A DNA stretch of 64,000 bases from Argopecten irradians (lineage: Eukaryota; Mollusca; Bivalvia; Pectinida; Pectinidae): NCBI RefSeq assembly GCF_041381155.1, contig NC_091137.1, forward strand, positions 12,519,765 to 12,583,764. The letters are read 5' to 3'. Both the position numbers and the translations under genes were made by a program. Below, one piece after another: positions 34,042-44,744 of this stretch. The notes under the pieces are model-generated. The model saw nothing but the letters and a program-made list of their open reading frames with translations, searched no databases and was not told where the DNA came from. The stretch's first letter is position 1, and each line of letters begins with the position of its first letter.

Positions 34042-37000
34042 AGCGAATAGTCGGGCAAGTGACTGTAAAATCGGTAAAAATGGTATTAATATATCCGGTA
34101 TAATTTCTTATGAATTAGAAAAATAAAACTTTCCGTCAAAATCGCTGTACATGCGAAGAAAATAATAATATCTATGGGAATCCTAAAAGTCCTCCCGGAC
34201 GGCTAAGAGTGCAGTTCAATCTTAACGCATGCGCAACACCCACCACTCTCCGTAGTAAACAAAACATGGCTACCGTAGTTTTGAACCAACATGTTTCCGC
34301 CAAAACAACCAACTGACTCACCTAAAATGCGAAAGGAAAGGCAATGGAGCAGCGACAATCCCAACAACTGACTCGGTAAACATTACGACGCATGGAGAGT
34401 GTTAATACAACTTGTTATAGTGAAGAGAACAGTTCAAACGAGCACGCGGCTCCGGACCGCTACTGAACGTACCTAGGCCTACTACCCGGTACTCCCTGCT
34501 CAGCTGATAGTGAGTGAGTCTTCGTATTTTGATCATTATGTAAATAGTCCCTAGCAGTATTTTTTCATAAATGAGTGGTCACATATGGTCACACATGTTT
34601 CATACCTGTTCCCCAATCGCGTAAAACGTAACCCTGGGGTAAATAGCGGTTCTTTCGTGGGGCCTCTTTAGGGGTAATGAATGCCCTGTATTTTTATAAA
34701 ATGTACCGTTGTAATGCATGTACAGTTAGAATGTAACCGCTAGTGCATTATCAAGCTAAGATTTGTTTCAATTAATCTATAATATTATGCTACCGGTCAA
34801 TTCATACAGTTCTGATGTATATATTTATAGATTTTTAATTTGTAAATTTTTGTTCTGTACATGTTCTGGTAGTGTTATACACATACATTGTATATAGGAT
34901 TTACATTGTAGGTTAATCGGTAAAATTGTATTGTATATGTTCTGATATACACATATACATATGTACATGTAGGTTTTAGCTTGTTCTTTAGATATATTTG
35001 GAGGACACATACAGTATTATTTCTGGTCATAATAATAAATAGTGTTTGTATATTTATTACAACTGTACCTGGTTCATGTGTATGTACTGCAGCCATGTAT
35101 CATTTATAATTATTCTGAATTTTTGTTGGAACTATAGATAATGAATTTTGTATCTTTTTTGAAACAATATTTGATTCTATCAAATGCATCAGTGACACAT
35201 TCACAACTTATTAAAATGTTTTCTCTAAAATAAAAAAAAAAAACCTGTAGAATGAACCTACATTTATTCATTTATATATATTTGAAATTGATCATTTCAA
35301 TTTTTTGTCATTTTCAACAGATATAAAAAATTGTTGGTTCTTTTTTTCAGGCACCATGCATGCATAGTGACATGAATACAGAAAGTTCATCCCTTGGACC
35401 TGTATACAAGTGTATGTATACATATACATACAATTAGCATCATATGAAGACTGAAGAATGTTGATATGAGTGCTCTTGAAAGTAAACTTTTCCAATATGG
35501 ACCTAGAAGATCATGAACAGAACATTTAAACAGTATTAATTTATTAAATGTTCCTTTCAACTGTAATCATTAAATAAAATTATGATGCAATACTTTTTCA
35601 TTGTTTAACTTTGTAGAAATATTTGTTTATATTAGTCCTCTAGATCCAGTGATTATAATTCTTGCATCCATATGCCGGCCCATTTGTTTGTCAGGGCTTG
35701 TGAGATAGCTTTTCAATTACTTTTAAAATATAAGGATTTTTTTTACATATAGCAATATAGATACCATTGTCTTAGGATTTCTAAATTCTACTTTACAAGA
35801 GAGTAGACTCAACATATAAATAAAACCATAAAACTAGCAAGTTATCTGAAATGTTAAAAATCTTTTTGTCTGAACCAAATTTCACATTTATTGTCTATGT
35901 GTAACTTGTACATAGACCATTTATGTATTAATACTGTAGTAACAGTGATTACAAACACATAGACTAAAATGTAGTATGTAGTACTATGTACATCTGTCTT
36001 TGATTTGAGTTCTAAACAAAAAAGTGGTACCTATTGGTAAGTTGTGACTTGGGCGAAGGGTAAAATACAGAAGAAATAGCTACACATGGAAAAAAAGAAA
36101 GATATACAGTACCATATGGATTCAAAGTTGCTCCAAAATCAATGAGACTAAATAACCAAAAAAAAGCCATGTAAACCCCAAATATGCAATGACCAGATCA
36201 ATGATAAAGCACCCTTCCACTTCCAGTTATCTGTAGCTATTTCTTCTATATTTCAACCCCCCACTCAAGTTACAACTTCCCAACCTCATGATTCTTCTGT
36301 CTTTTAGCCCCCCCCCCCCCACCCCCCAACACACACATACCTGATTGATTGTCATGTTATTTCAGGTTCCTATTCAGGTATTATTCCTAAAAAACCAAAA
36401 AGGGTATACACACTGTGTACTCTCAAAGGAGGGGAACCACTTCATTCAAAAATGGAATTTACAATTTCATCTTAATTTTGAAATTTTCAATTTAATTATT
36501 AATTACTGGACTATTAAAACAGTATAGAACCCCTCGGCTACAGACAAAGTACTGTGGTACACATTTCTCTTAATTAATTACTTTTCTTCAACTCAATCAT
36601 CTTTTTCTCCAGAGCACAAAAAAGAACAGGAAACAACAGAAAAGGAAAGTAACATACATGTAGGCCTATATGTTTTCTGGAAATATATATGATGTGTTAA
36701 TTCTCACAGCACAGGCCTACATGAATGTGAAGAATTAAATATTATCAATGTTTGAGAGAATTTCCTAGTTGTAATTCTATAGCAGCTACATGGAATGTAC
36801 GTTTACATATATACATTGTACGATACATATACATCATAAAAGTTTCTTTCCTTCCAGCTGGACATTCATGTCATCTCTCTCCAGAACTCAAATATTGTTT
36901 ACAAAAAAAAAAAAACAACCAGAGACATAGATAATTTAATTAAATCTCTGCAAAAAACTACACGAATAATTGAACACATATATTGTACTTGTAAAATATC

Positions 37001-37586
37001 TATGTATGAGCTAATTTATTTTCACATCTTTGACAGCTACATGCATGGACGTTCTATGGAACGTTTTCGTGTGGTTTTAAATGGGAAATTATGTTACGAT
37101 TATTTGTATTTAACCTTCATGATTCGGTTGATGTAAAATACGACGAATGCGATGCTGCAATAATTGCCCCTTGCCGGGGCCCCATCTCTGCATCGGCCGA
37201 ATATTTGTGTCGATTTCCATGTACAAGATGCTTTTATCGAAAAATGATTACAAAGCATTGTCATTAATGTAAGAATACTTCATTTGCATCAAATGTATCA
37301 TCTCAAAACAACAATTTGCATACCGCATTAGTGGTTTATCACACGAAACGAAACCGACACGACTGAGAAACACATGTCCATGTTGACATTTCCACGCAGC
37401 CTCGTTTTCAAAGAGTTTGGCGAATTTATATTTAGAACTGTGCTAAATTTACACGGGGCTTCCCCAAAATTTCAATGGTCAAAACTGGACACCGTAAGCA
37501 GAACTTGACCATCATTATGGTATACAATGACTTTTGGAAGGCCAAAGAACGCATTTAGACTGGTTTCCTTTGCCCGACTATTCACT
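34042..37586 (-). mobile_element. TTAA-flanked element, copy C (complete, empty site)
   Basis: The cleanest copy, 3,545 bp, bounded by AGCGAATAGTCGGGCAAG at 34,042 and TTGCCCGACTATTCACT ending at 37,586, with TTAA on both sides (34,038-34,041 and 37,587-37,590). The termini form imperfect inverted repeats. It has no LINE insertion and no recognisable protein; interior open frames are short and AT-rich. One terminal region (34,042-34,480) is GC-richer and looks like a captured promoter or first exon. Confidence 0.8.
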
Positions 37587-37707
37587 TTAAAAGGCTTGGG
37601 GTTTTTTAACTAGTGACTTTAAATTTCCATTCTTGAGGCCGGTCCTTAAAATTACCAGAGAAAATAGTAGGTGTAATTAAATATCTGAAATTTCCAACAT
37701 CCTTTAA

Positions 37708-38282
37708 AGTGAATAGTCGGGCAAAGAAAACCAGTCTAAATGCGTTCATTGGCCTTCCAAAAGTTCTCACATATTAATACGACGGTCAAGTTCTGCTTAG
37801 TTTCCCAGTTCTGACCATTAATTTTTTTGGTTTGGTTTGATTAGTTTAACGTCCTATTAACAGCCAGGGTCATTTAAGGACGTGCCAGGTTTGTTGGTGG
37901 AGGAAAGCCGGGGTAACCGGAGAAAAACCACCGACCAGCGGCCAGTACCTGGCAACTGCCCCACATGGGATTCGAACTCGCGACCCAGAGGTAGAGGGCA
38001 TGTGGTAATATGTCGGTACATCTTAACCACTCGGCCACCGCGGCCCCTCTGACCATTAAAGTAAAGAAAAGTTGAAAGCATTGAAAGCGAGGCTGCGTGG
38101 AAATGTAACCAAGGACATAGTGAGCCGGGAGGACGTTTTAGAATTTCCATACTTTAAATTAATTTCTTCGTACGCAGACAGATTTTGACGAGAGATTTTG
38201 TTTTTCCATTTCATAAGAAATTATACTGGATACATTCACACCATATTTACCGACTTTAGCCATCCTTGCCCGACTGTCCACT
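37708..38282 (+). mobile_element. Short TTAA element of the same family, interrupted by a SINE
   Basis: Begins AGTGAATAGTCGGGCAAAG after TTAA (37,704-37,707) and ends TTGCCCGACTGTCCACT before TTAA (38,283-38,286). The two ends match the two ends of the large copies but the middle is missing, leaving about 350 bp plus a 226-bp SINE. It is a deletion derivative (MITE) of the large element. Confidence 0.85.
37822..38047 (-). mobile_element. tRNA-derived SINE, copy 1
   Basis: Read on the minus strand, the head has a pol III A box in TGGCCGAGTGGTTAAG and a B box in GAGTTCGAATCCC, which resembles a Leu/Ser-type tRNA. A body of about 80 bp follows, then the core GACCCTGGCTGTTAATAG and an A-rich tail at 37,822. 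It is flanked by a perfect 12-bp duplication TCTGACCATTAA (37,810-37,821 and 38,048-38,059). Confidence 0.92.
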
Positions 38283-38351
38283 TTAAGTTCGAACTTAACA
38301 GTTATATGTAATAATAATAATAATAAAAATACTGTAAGAGATATCTTCATA

Positions 38352-38961
38352 AGAGCGCAGCTCTCTGCGCGGCCGAAGGCCGCGTAGAGCGAAGCTCTAC
38401 TAACCATAACACGTGTCTGAGCATATATATTCCAATACACTCCAGTACCCCTTGGACTTTGAAATTGTGTCCCGCGGGAAAAGTCTCGCGCCTCCATGTA
38501 GGCAGCCATGTTTTAATTCTCGTTATCAGCACGACGAGATTTGAAATTTCTGTACTAGACTAAATGTGTTATCAGTATACACTTTAAAATTACTGTAAGT
38601 AGTTTTAATTTACACATGTACAAGAACAACGCAATAAATGTAGTTGTCCAACATGTACTGTGTATGTTCTCAAGCGCACGGCACCGTCAGCAGTGACGTC
38701 ACAAAACCTGACGCCAAAGATGACGGCACAGATTCGCGCGTATTTTTGATAGCATGGCATGTTGTCAAGTTTTTCTCTGCATCTGATAAAAACAAGATTG
38801 AAGTACGTGTATATTAAACTATTCCATTTGGATTGTTTTTAATTCTTTTTAACTATCGATAGTATTTGCATGTCAGTGAATTATTCTATTGTTAATCTCA
38901 TAGAAAAATATAGACAATATAAAGTTATGATGTTATAATCTTTTACATGTAGCTGCGCTCT
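38352..38961. mobile_element. Possible inverted-terminal element
   Basis: AAGAGCGCAGCT near 38,351 is repeated in reverse complement (AGCTGCGCTCTT) near 38,951. The left end also has the palindromic GCGCGGCCGAAGGCCGCGT (38,366-38,384). No target duplication was identified, so this is tentative. Confidence 0.3.
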
Positions 38962-39499
38962 TCTGAGGCTTTGCCTTAAATTCATATTAATTCCAATTGT
39001 TCTGAAATCAGAACGATTTTTAAGTGTTCCAGCGAAATTAATGTAGTGTAACTTACTTCCTTTTGGAGAAAATCGGTTTTTTTTTGTGTTCAGTTCCCTG
39101 ATGCAAATATTCACTTGGAAGGTCTTCATCACTACGGTGTTTATTCACCTTGAAAACAAGCGCTCTGACGCCCTTTGCGGGTTAAGTTCATTTTACGAAT
39201 TTAAAGTAAATAAATGAAGCGGAACAATATCAAGACCCGATGCATTTTCAGCACTAATATCGACATAAGTCGGGCACAGAATTCGATACCGGATAATAAG
39301 AATTTCCTGTAATAGTTTCAATAGTAAAATTGTACGATGTCAGTAAATAGATGTTTAATTTCTTTCGTTTGATTCAATTTCTAAATTTGATGACTTGATC
39401 CCGAACATTCCAGTGACGTCACTTTTAGCAGGAGTGAATGAAACGGCATTGCAGTCTATCCTGCCAAACAGTGACGTCACAATCACCGGAATGACGTCG
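38694..39499. promoter_or_regulatory. Cluster of CRE-type palindromes
   Basis: TGACGTCA occurs at 38,694-38,701, 39,414-39,421 and 39,472-39,479, each within CAGTGACGTCAC or a near copy, plus TGACGTCG at 39,492-39,499. Such density is unusual in AT-rich DNA. No gene is visible beside them; they may belong to an unnamed repeat. Confidence 0.4.
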
Positions 39500-39980
39500 C
39501 TTACATATTTCGCACGGTAGTAAAACACTCATTCGGTTTAGTGAATGCATCTTTTCTTTATCATCAAAGAAGCGTTTCGCTTTGAGCGAAATCGTGTAAA
39601 TAATGTTTCATGCAATTTGCATTCGTTTTGAATACCATCTTCTGAATGTATAATGAAAAAGTTACAGGATAAACAGAATACACGGTCACTATCTTACAAT
39701 ACAAGTTTTATTTTGGTGTCGACAGGAAAAACCGAGATGACTCGGTAACACCTCCTCATCTCACCTCATCGCACAAACGATAGCAGCATCGATATTAATT
39801 ATAGCAATATAAAAATGTCAAACGTTGGAAATATTGCAATTACATTCATCAGTGGCGTAGGAAGATGAAACGTAATGGTGGGGGGGGGGGAGGGGGGCGG
39901 GGGGCAAAGGTCCTAAATATTTCGTAACAACCCCCCCCCCCCCATACTTTTTTCATATATCATTACATATCTATAGTCCT

Positions 39981-40517
39981 TGTTTGTTTGTTTGTTTGTT
40001 TGATTTATTAACGTCCTATTAACAGCTATGGTCATGTAAGGACGGCCTCCCATGTATGCGGTGTGTTGCGTGTATGTTGTGCGATGTGAGTGTACTGGGA
40101 GACTGCGGTATGTTCGTGTTGTGTCTTCTTGTATAGTGGAACTGTTGCCCTTTTTATAGTGCTATATCACTGAAGCATGCCGCCGAAGACACCAAGCAAC
40201 ACACCTCACCCGGTCACATTATACTGACAACGGGCGAACCAGTCGTCCCATTCCCTGTATGCTGAACGCTAAGCAGGAGCAGAAACTACCACTTTTATAG
40301 ACTTTGGTGTGTCTCGGCCAGGGGACAGAACCCAGAGCCTTCCTCCCAGGGGCGAACGCTCAACTCAAGGCCAAAAGTGAGGCGGTGCCAAGGGAGACAT
40401 TAGGAAAGATAAAGTCAGTTAGGAAGAAGAGAAAAGATAAGATCCTAAATTTAGTTGCCTTTTACGATCATGCAATAGGGGCAGCAGGTACAATTCTAAC
40501 GCCCTACCTGCAGGGCC
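39981..40517 (-). mobile_element. Second SINE-like family, long copy
   Basis: On the minus strand this reads from GGCCCTGCAGGTAGGGCG through a pol III B-box-like GGGTTCTGTCCCC to a tail of CAAA repeats at 39,981-40,003. It is about 540 bp, longer than a usual SINE. Its last 50 bp (GACCATAGCTGTTAATAG and AGGACGTTAATAAATC) match the 3' end of the tRNA SINEs at 37,822 and 46,624 although the bodies differ. A truncated copy is at 21,391-21,604. Confidence 0.7.
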
Positions 40518-40611
40518 ATAAAGTCCTTGTACATTTCTATAAACAGTGGTGTCGTTAATAGGAAATTAATGAATACGCAAAAATGGGTATCCCCTAGGAA
40601 ACATTATGATA

Positions 40612-40870
40612 AAGAACGACTGAGATGAGTTTTACGATGGAATTTGAGGATTTTGCGAGCGCCGCAGGCGCGAGATTTTGGTGTATGGGGGTTCGCGGGT
40701 TTCCTCCGGGAAAAAAATTACGATTTAGAAGTGCAGAGCGATGATGTGTTTTACGACGCATTCTGATGAATTTGCGAGGGCCGAAGGCGCGGGATTTTGG
40801 TGTTTGAGGGGTCCGTGGGTTCCCTCCGAGGGAAAAATTACGATTTGGAATGGCTGAGAGGAGTTTTACA
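40612..40870. repeat. Tandem repeat, unit about 124 bp, two full copies
   Basis: Two consecutive units share GTTTTACGA, GGCGCGGGATTTTGGTGT, TTCCTCCG and AAAAATTACGATTT words, with a third partial unit following. It lies inside the hAT-like element. The GC-rich core (GAGGGCCGAAGGCGCG) stands out against its surroundings. Confidence 0.7.
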
Positions 40871-41823
40871 ATGCATTTTGCTGATTTTAAAGCGTTCTTA
40901 ACACGGTAATTTTTCAATTGAAAGTTACCTGCATTTAGAAATGATAATTGTGAGTTCGTCATGTAATTATGCAACTGCTCGATCTGAACATACCGGATTC
41001 ACACCATCGGCACATTGTTGTGTAACTCAAAGTAATAATGAATTGAAGACATATAAATAAATTAATCTTTTAAGAAGCATTTTTTTTTAAATAGTATATT
41101 CCCTTGGTGTACTTTTTTAGTCTAGTTCGTGTGTATTGAATTTTCATTATTAAAGGTTTGAACATTACGTGTTTGAACGTTTTAGGAAAAGCGCCTCGCA
41201 GCGGAAATTTTTCTAAAATTAAGTACAAAAATGTGCATGAGGACCCTTTTTTCTTTCAAATGTGCATTTTTAGAACATTTCACTCGGCGAAAATGGGGGG
41301 GGGGGGGGGGGGGGGGCAAAAAGACATGTTTGCCCCCCCCCCCCACTTCCTACGCCCCTGTTCATTAATCATTTATTTCATCGGTCGTAGTACTATATTA
41401 TGTCATTTTTCATGGGATATTAAATCTAGATATATCTGTTTTCGACGGTTAAATTTCTATGAACATGTGTAAAACAAGCAGTCTCAACTGTTATTCCGAG
41501 ACCGTAAAATACAATCTTGGTCACCTCAGCCAAAACACAGAGGCACGCAAATTATGACAGAAACGTTTACTAGTGAATTGATACGTATGTTGTTTAAAAG
41601 TATTGGAGACCTTTTGATATGCACGTGTATATATCATGACGTTTCAAGTGGCTGCCCGTATCATTTTTTGTGAAAAATTAATTATACATATATGTTTTAA
41701 AATTCGGTTAGCTTTTATCTTGTCATTATTGCTATATACACTGTATGTGATATTTAAACGAAAAAACGTATTTTACCCACATGTAAGAAGCCAATTATAT
41801 ATATAATGTAAGTATCGGTTAGC

Positions 41824-43430
41824 TTGTAACATAATAATAATAATAAGTTCAGTATTATCTATCTCATGGTTAAAGTAGCATTCGGGCTGCCCCCAAAGCT
41901 TATCCAAGCGAGATTCAAATGTTTTTTATTGATGGTGACGTAACCACGACTACGGGAAGAGAGTTCCAGTGATTGATGATCCGCTCCTTGAATGAATACT
42001 TTCTCAAATTTAGACGACTTCGTCGTTTTAACAATGTCAAAGAGTGGCCCCTAGTATTTTGAATTAAAAATCCCTAGAGCTACGACGACTCGATCATATC
42101 CTCCATGTGGGCCCAATTCTGTTTCTCATATACATTAACGATTTCCATCAATACATGCAGTACAGCACACTAAGATTATTCGCAGACGACAGTATTATAT
42201 ACAAAACAATAAACAACAAAGACGACACAATAAAACTACAGAAAGATCTGGACGCAGCAGCACAATGGGAAACAGACTGGCTAATGAAATTTCACCCAGA
42301 TAAATGCAACATAATCAGTGTTACACCAAAACGCAACAAAATACATCACAACTACACACAATCATACACTCGAGCAAATAAACTCAAGCAAATATCTAGG
42401 ACTAACACTACAAAAAAACCTTAAATGGGACATGCACATAAATAATATCACCGCAAATGCAAACAGATCACTAGGGTTTTTAAAGCGCAACTTAAAAATT
42501 AATTCACCACATATAAAAGCACACGCATACAAAGCACTAGTTCGACCCAAACTGGAATACTGCTCTTCCATATGGGATCCCCACAACACACACCAAATTC
42601 AACAGATAGAAAAAACACAACGCAGAGCAGCAAGATATGTTCACAACAAATATATCACGACACCAGTTCAGTTACAAACAGGATACATCAACTCAACTGG
42701 CCAACATTACAGACACGACGGCTACACACAAGATTGATACTTTTCTACAAAATAATACACAATATAATTGCCGTCAAATACCAGACCATACTCATACCAG
42801 TAGACCACAGAACCAGACACTCCAATCCACACTGCTTCAGACAAATCTCTGCTACAAAAGACACATACAAATATTCATTTTTCCCACAAACAATAACACA
42901 ATGGAATCTCCTCCCTGTAGCAGCAGTACAATGCACTACACTCGAGGACTTCAAGGCAGATATTTCCAACGTAGCCCTTGAAGCCCCCACACATTAATTC
43001 TGCACACACCTTTTATCTATATACTATAAAAAAAAATCACAAATCTAATCCTTTCACACCCTTGCACTACAGGTCCCCGTGACATAATCGTCATACTTTG
43101 ACGGCGTCCCGTAAACAGAAGAAGAAGAAGAAGAATCTTTCATTCCCGGTATTTTTTTTTTATTTTTTTTTTCTCTTCTTTGCACATTTTCTATCTCGTT
43201 TATTTGAGTTTGTAAGTACGGGTTCCATATGCAGGCGCCATATTCCAAATATGGTCTGACAAGTGCTTTATATAATAGACAGAATGTTTGATTATCTAAA
43301 TAATTATAGGTTCTTCGGATAGTTCCCTCATAAATGAGTAAGATTTCTTTTCCCTTTTCCCCCCTATTACTCCAATAATAACCAATGCAAGCAAAAACAT
43401 GCAACTGATTAATTAATACTTTGAAAATGT
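41824..43430 (-). mobile_element. CR1-like LINE 3' fragment, split by another LINE
   Basis: Minus-strand ORF2 remnants. At about 43,400-43,138 are IRRTYNYLDNQTFCLLYK, ALVRPYLEYGACIWNPY and ENVQRRE, continuing to IPGMKD. At 42,105-41,840 are TRGHSLTLLKRRSRLNLRK and IINHWNSLPVVVV, then a (ATT)n tail at about 41,829-41,843. The plus-strand LINE at 42,106-43,134 separates the two parts, so it inserted into this older CR1 copy. About 60 bp of CR1 between the parts appears lost. Confidence 0.75.
42106..43134 (+). mobile_element. 5'-truncated non-LTR LINE with (GAA)n tail
   Basis: Begins within the reverse transcriptase (GPILFLIYINDFHQYM, then LRLFADDSIIYK with the catalytic FADD). It shifts frame near 42,350 and again near 42,640: YLGLTLQKNLKWDMHINNI, LVRPKLEYCSSIWDPHN, IEKTQRRAARYVHNKY. 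It ends after a 3' untranslated region with an AGAAGAAGAAGAAGAA tail at 43,118-43,134. It belongs to a different clade from the 10-14 kb element and resembles the fragment inside copies A and B. Confidence 0.8.
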
Positions 43431-43434
43431 ACAC

Positions 43435-44385
43435 GTTTGAAAAAGGATTTCACTTTTAACATGTCAAAGATGTTTCTCAAAAGCCACAAGTCATATTGCC
43501 GAATTACAATTATGATGATTGGTACGTGTCCCTCTGTCTACAGAAGCCCAGAATCTTGTAGAAGTCTAGTCCTGACCTATAAAAGTAAAAACTATGAATA
43601 TATATATATATATTGTTACATAACTAACTTAATTATGTTAGGGCTGTCTCTAAGCTATAAAAGCAGGGGGTTCATTCGATATAATTTGGGAAAAAACTTT
43701 GCTTCACAGTTAATCGACCACAATCAATATACGAGTTATCTACCGTCGGCCATAACCGAATCAAGTGCGCCCATCCTTCGGGCGTTCACGTCCCGGGACC
43801 TAATGTTGAACCAATCAAAAGGCACCTAACAAACGTAACCACTTCCGCCAATATGGCGACGAAATAAACAGACAACTCCAAGTCCATAGACAAAACACAG
43901 GAATTAAAGACTACGACATAAATACGGTATGATATCGAAACTTCTATCAACAGAAAATGTTACTTTGCTAATTAGGCCAGTGTTATATTGATAAATAGGC
44001 AAACATCAAAACCAATCAGCCAACACGAATACAAACCCCGGCCCAAGATTTGACATTTTTGACAGGCATCGGTGAGACCACAAGCGTCTGCTTCTGGTTT
44101 GATAAAAATATGTTCATAAAGTAGGGGTAGGATATTTCATTTTTCCAAAACCAGATGCAGACGCCTGTGGTTAGACTACATGTATTGGATGTATACAAGA
44201 TCACGCCGTATTTAACACATTTTACTTTTATACTAGAACGATCATTTTTAATTATTATCCCTGTTTTCCCCATAAATTTCACAGTTTTATATAATACTAT
44301 CGTAGTCGTACAACCATCTTCCATGAACAGAAACATATATCACCGAATAACTGCAATATCAATTCACTTATGTTAAGTTAAGTTA
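43435..44385. other. Non-coding stretch
   Basis: No supported gene. Open frames at 43,437-43,829 and on both strands at 44,016-44,376 show no domain. A short inverted pair (CAGACGC/GCGTCTG words near 44,085 and 44,160) surrounds an AT-rich segment. Confidence 0.35.
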
Positions 44386-44390
44386 AAGTT

Positions 44391-44736
44391 AAAGATGCTC
44401 CACCGCTGACAAATGATATTTTTTCACCATCAAAAACAGGAGTAGACGATTTAGTATTTTTCTTTAGTTACAAAAGTTACTTACTTTACACCATTACCAT
44501 CATTGAAAAGTTTGAGCTGCTAATTTTACTTCAAGTTAAAAATATGAAAAATAATTAATTGCATCCCGAAAAAATTCCGTTGCACTATATCCTATATGGA
44601 ATGAAGTAATGATTGCGCATGCACCAAAGGCGAAATAAATTATTTTATGTTATTTTTTATGTTAATTAGGCAGAAACACCAATTATTGTTCAAATAATGA
44701 ATATCATTTATGCTCTGTCGGCGGTGGAGCATCTTT
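44391..44736. mobile_element. 346-bp MITE with 16-bp inverted termini
   Basis: AAAGATGCTCCACCGC at 44,391-44,406 is the perfect reverse complement of 44,721-44,736. The interior is AT-rich and non-coding. It abuts the 3' end of the LINE on its right. A diverged relative in opposite orientation is at 24,065-24,480. Confidence 0.8.
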
Positions 44737-44744
44737 ATGTTAAG

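Larger units (their letters stand above)
30051..37586. repeat. Large foldback (inverted duplication) formed by copies B and C
   Basis: Copy B and copy C are inverted relative to each other, with arms of 3.99 kb (30,051-34,037) and about 3.15 kb (34,432-37,586) around a 394-bp asymmetric centre that belongs only to C. The inner 1.1 kb of each arm is nearly identical; for example, the same 73-codon chance frame occurs at 33,380-33,601 (+) and 34,875-35,096 (-). The B/C junction has a short overlap (TTT within GTTTAAAG). Confidence 0.85.
39850..41360. mobile_element. hAT-like non-autonomous element with nested repeats
   Basis: The termini are CAGTGGCGTAGGAAG (39,850-39,864) and the near reverse complement CTTCCTACGCCCCTG (ending 41,360). 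The immediate flanks share TTCAT (39,845-39,849 and 41,361-41,365), a possible 5-bp target duplication. Long G- and C-runs sit just inside each end (39,878-39,945 and 41,295-41,344). The CAG-GGCG start is typical of hAT-type ends, although classic hAT duplications are 8 bp. The interior holds a SINE-like repeat and a 124-bp tandem repeat, and no transposase. Confidence 0.6.

Noticed and set aside
33380-35096. Identical 73-codon frames on opposite strands
   Set aside because: They are the same AT-rich non-coding sequence in the two arms of the foldback, with no domain and no equivalent frame in copy A.
25598-37586. A coding transposase within the TTAA element
   Set aside because: No copy has a frame longer than about 100 codons or any catalytic motif; the only protein-like words come from the inserted LINE fragment.
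37874-38150. Open frames on the minus strand of the SINE (also at 46,640-46,960)
   Set aside because: They lie in the tRNA-derived head and body of the SINE and are repeated wherever the SINE occurs.
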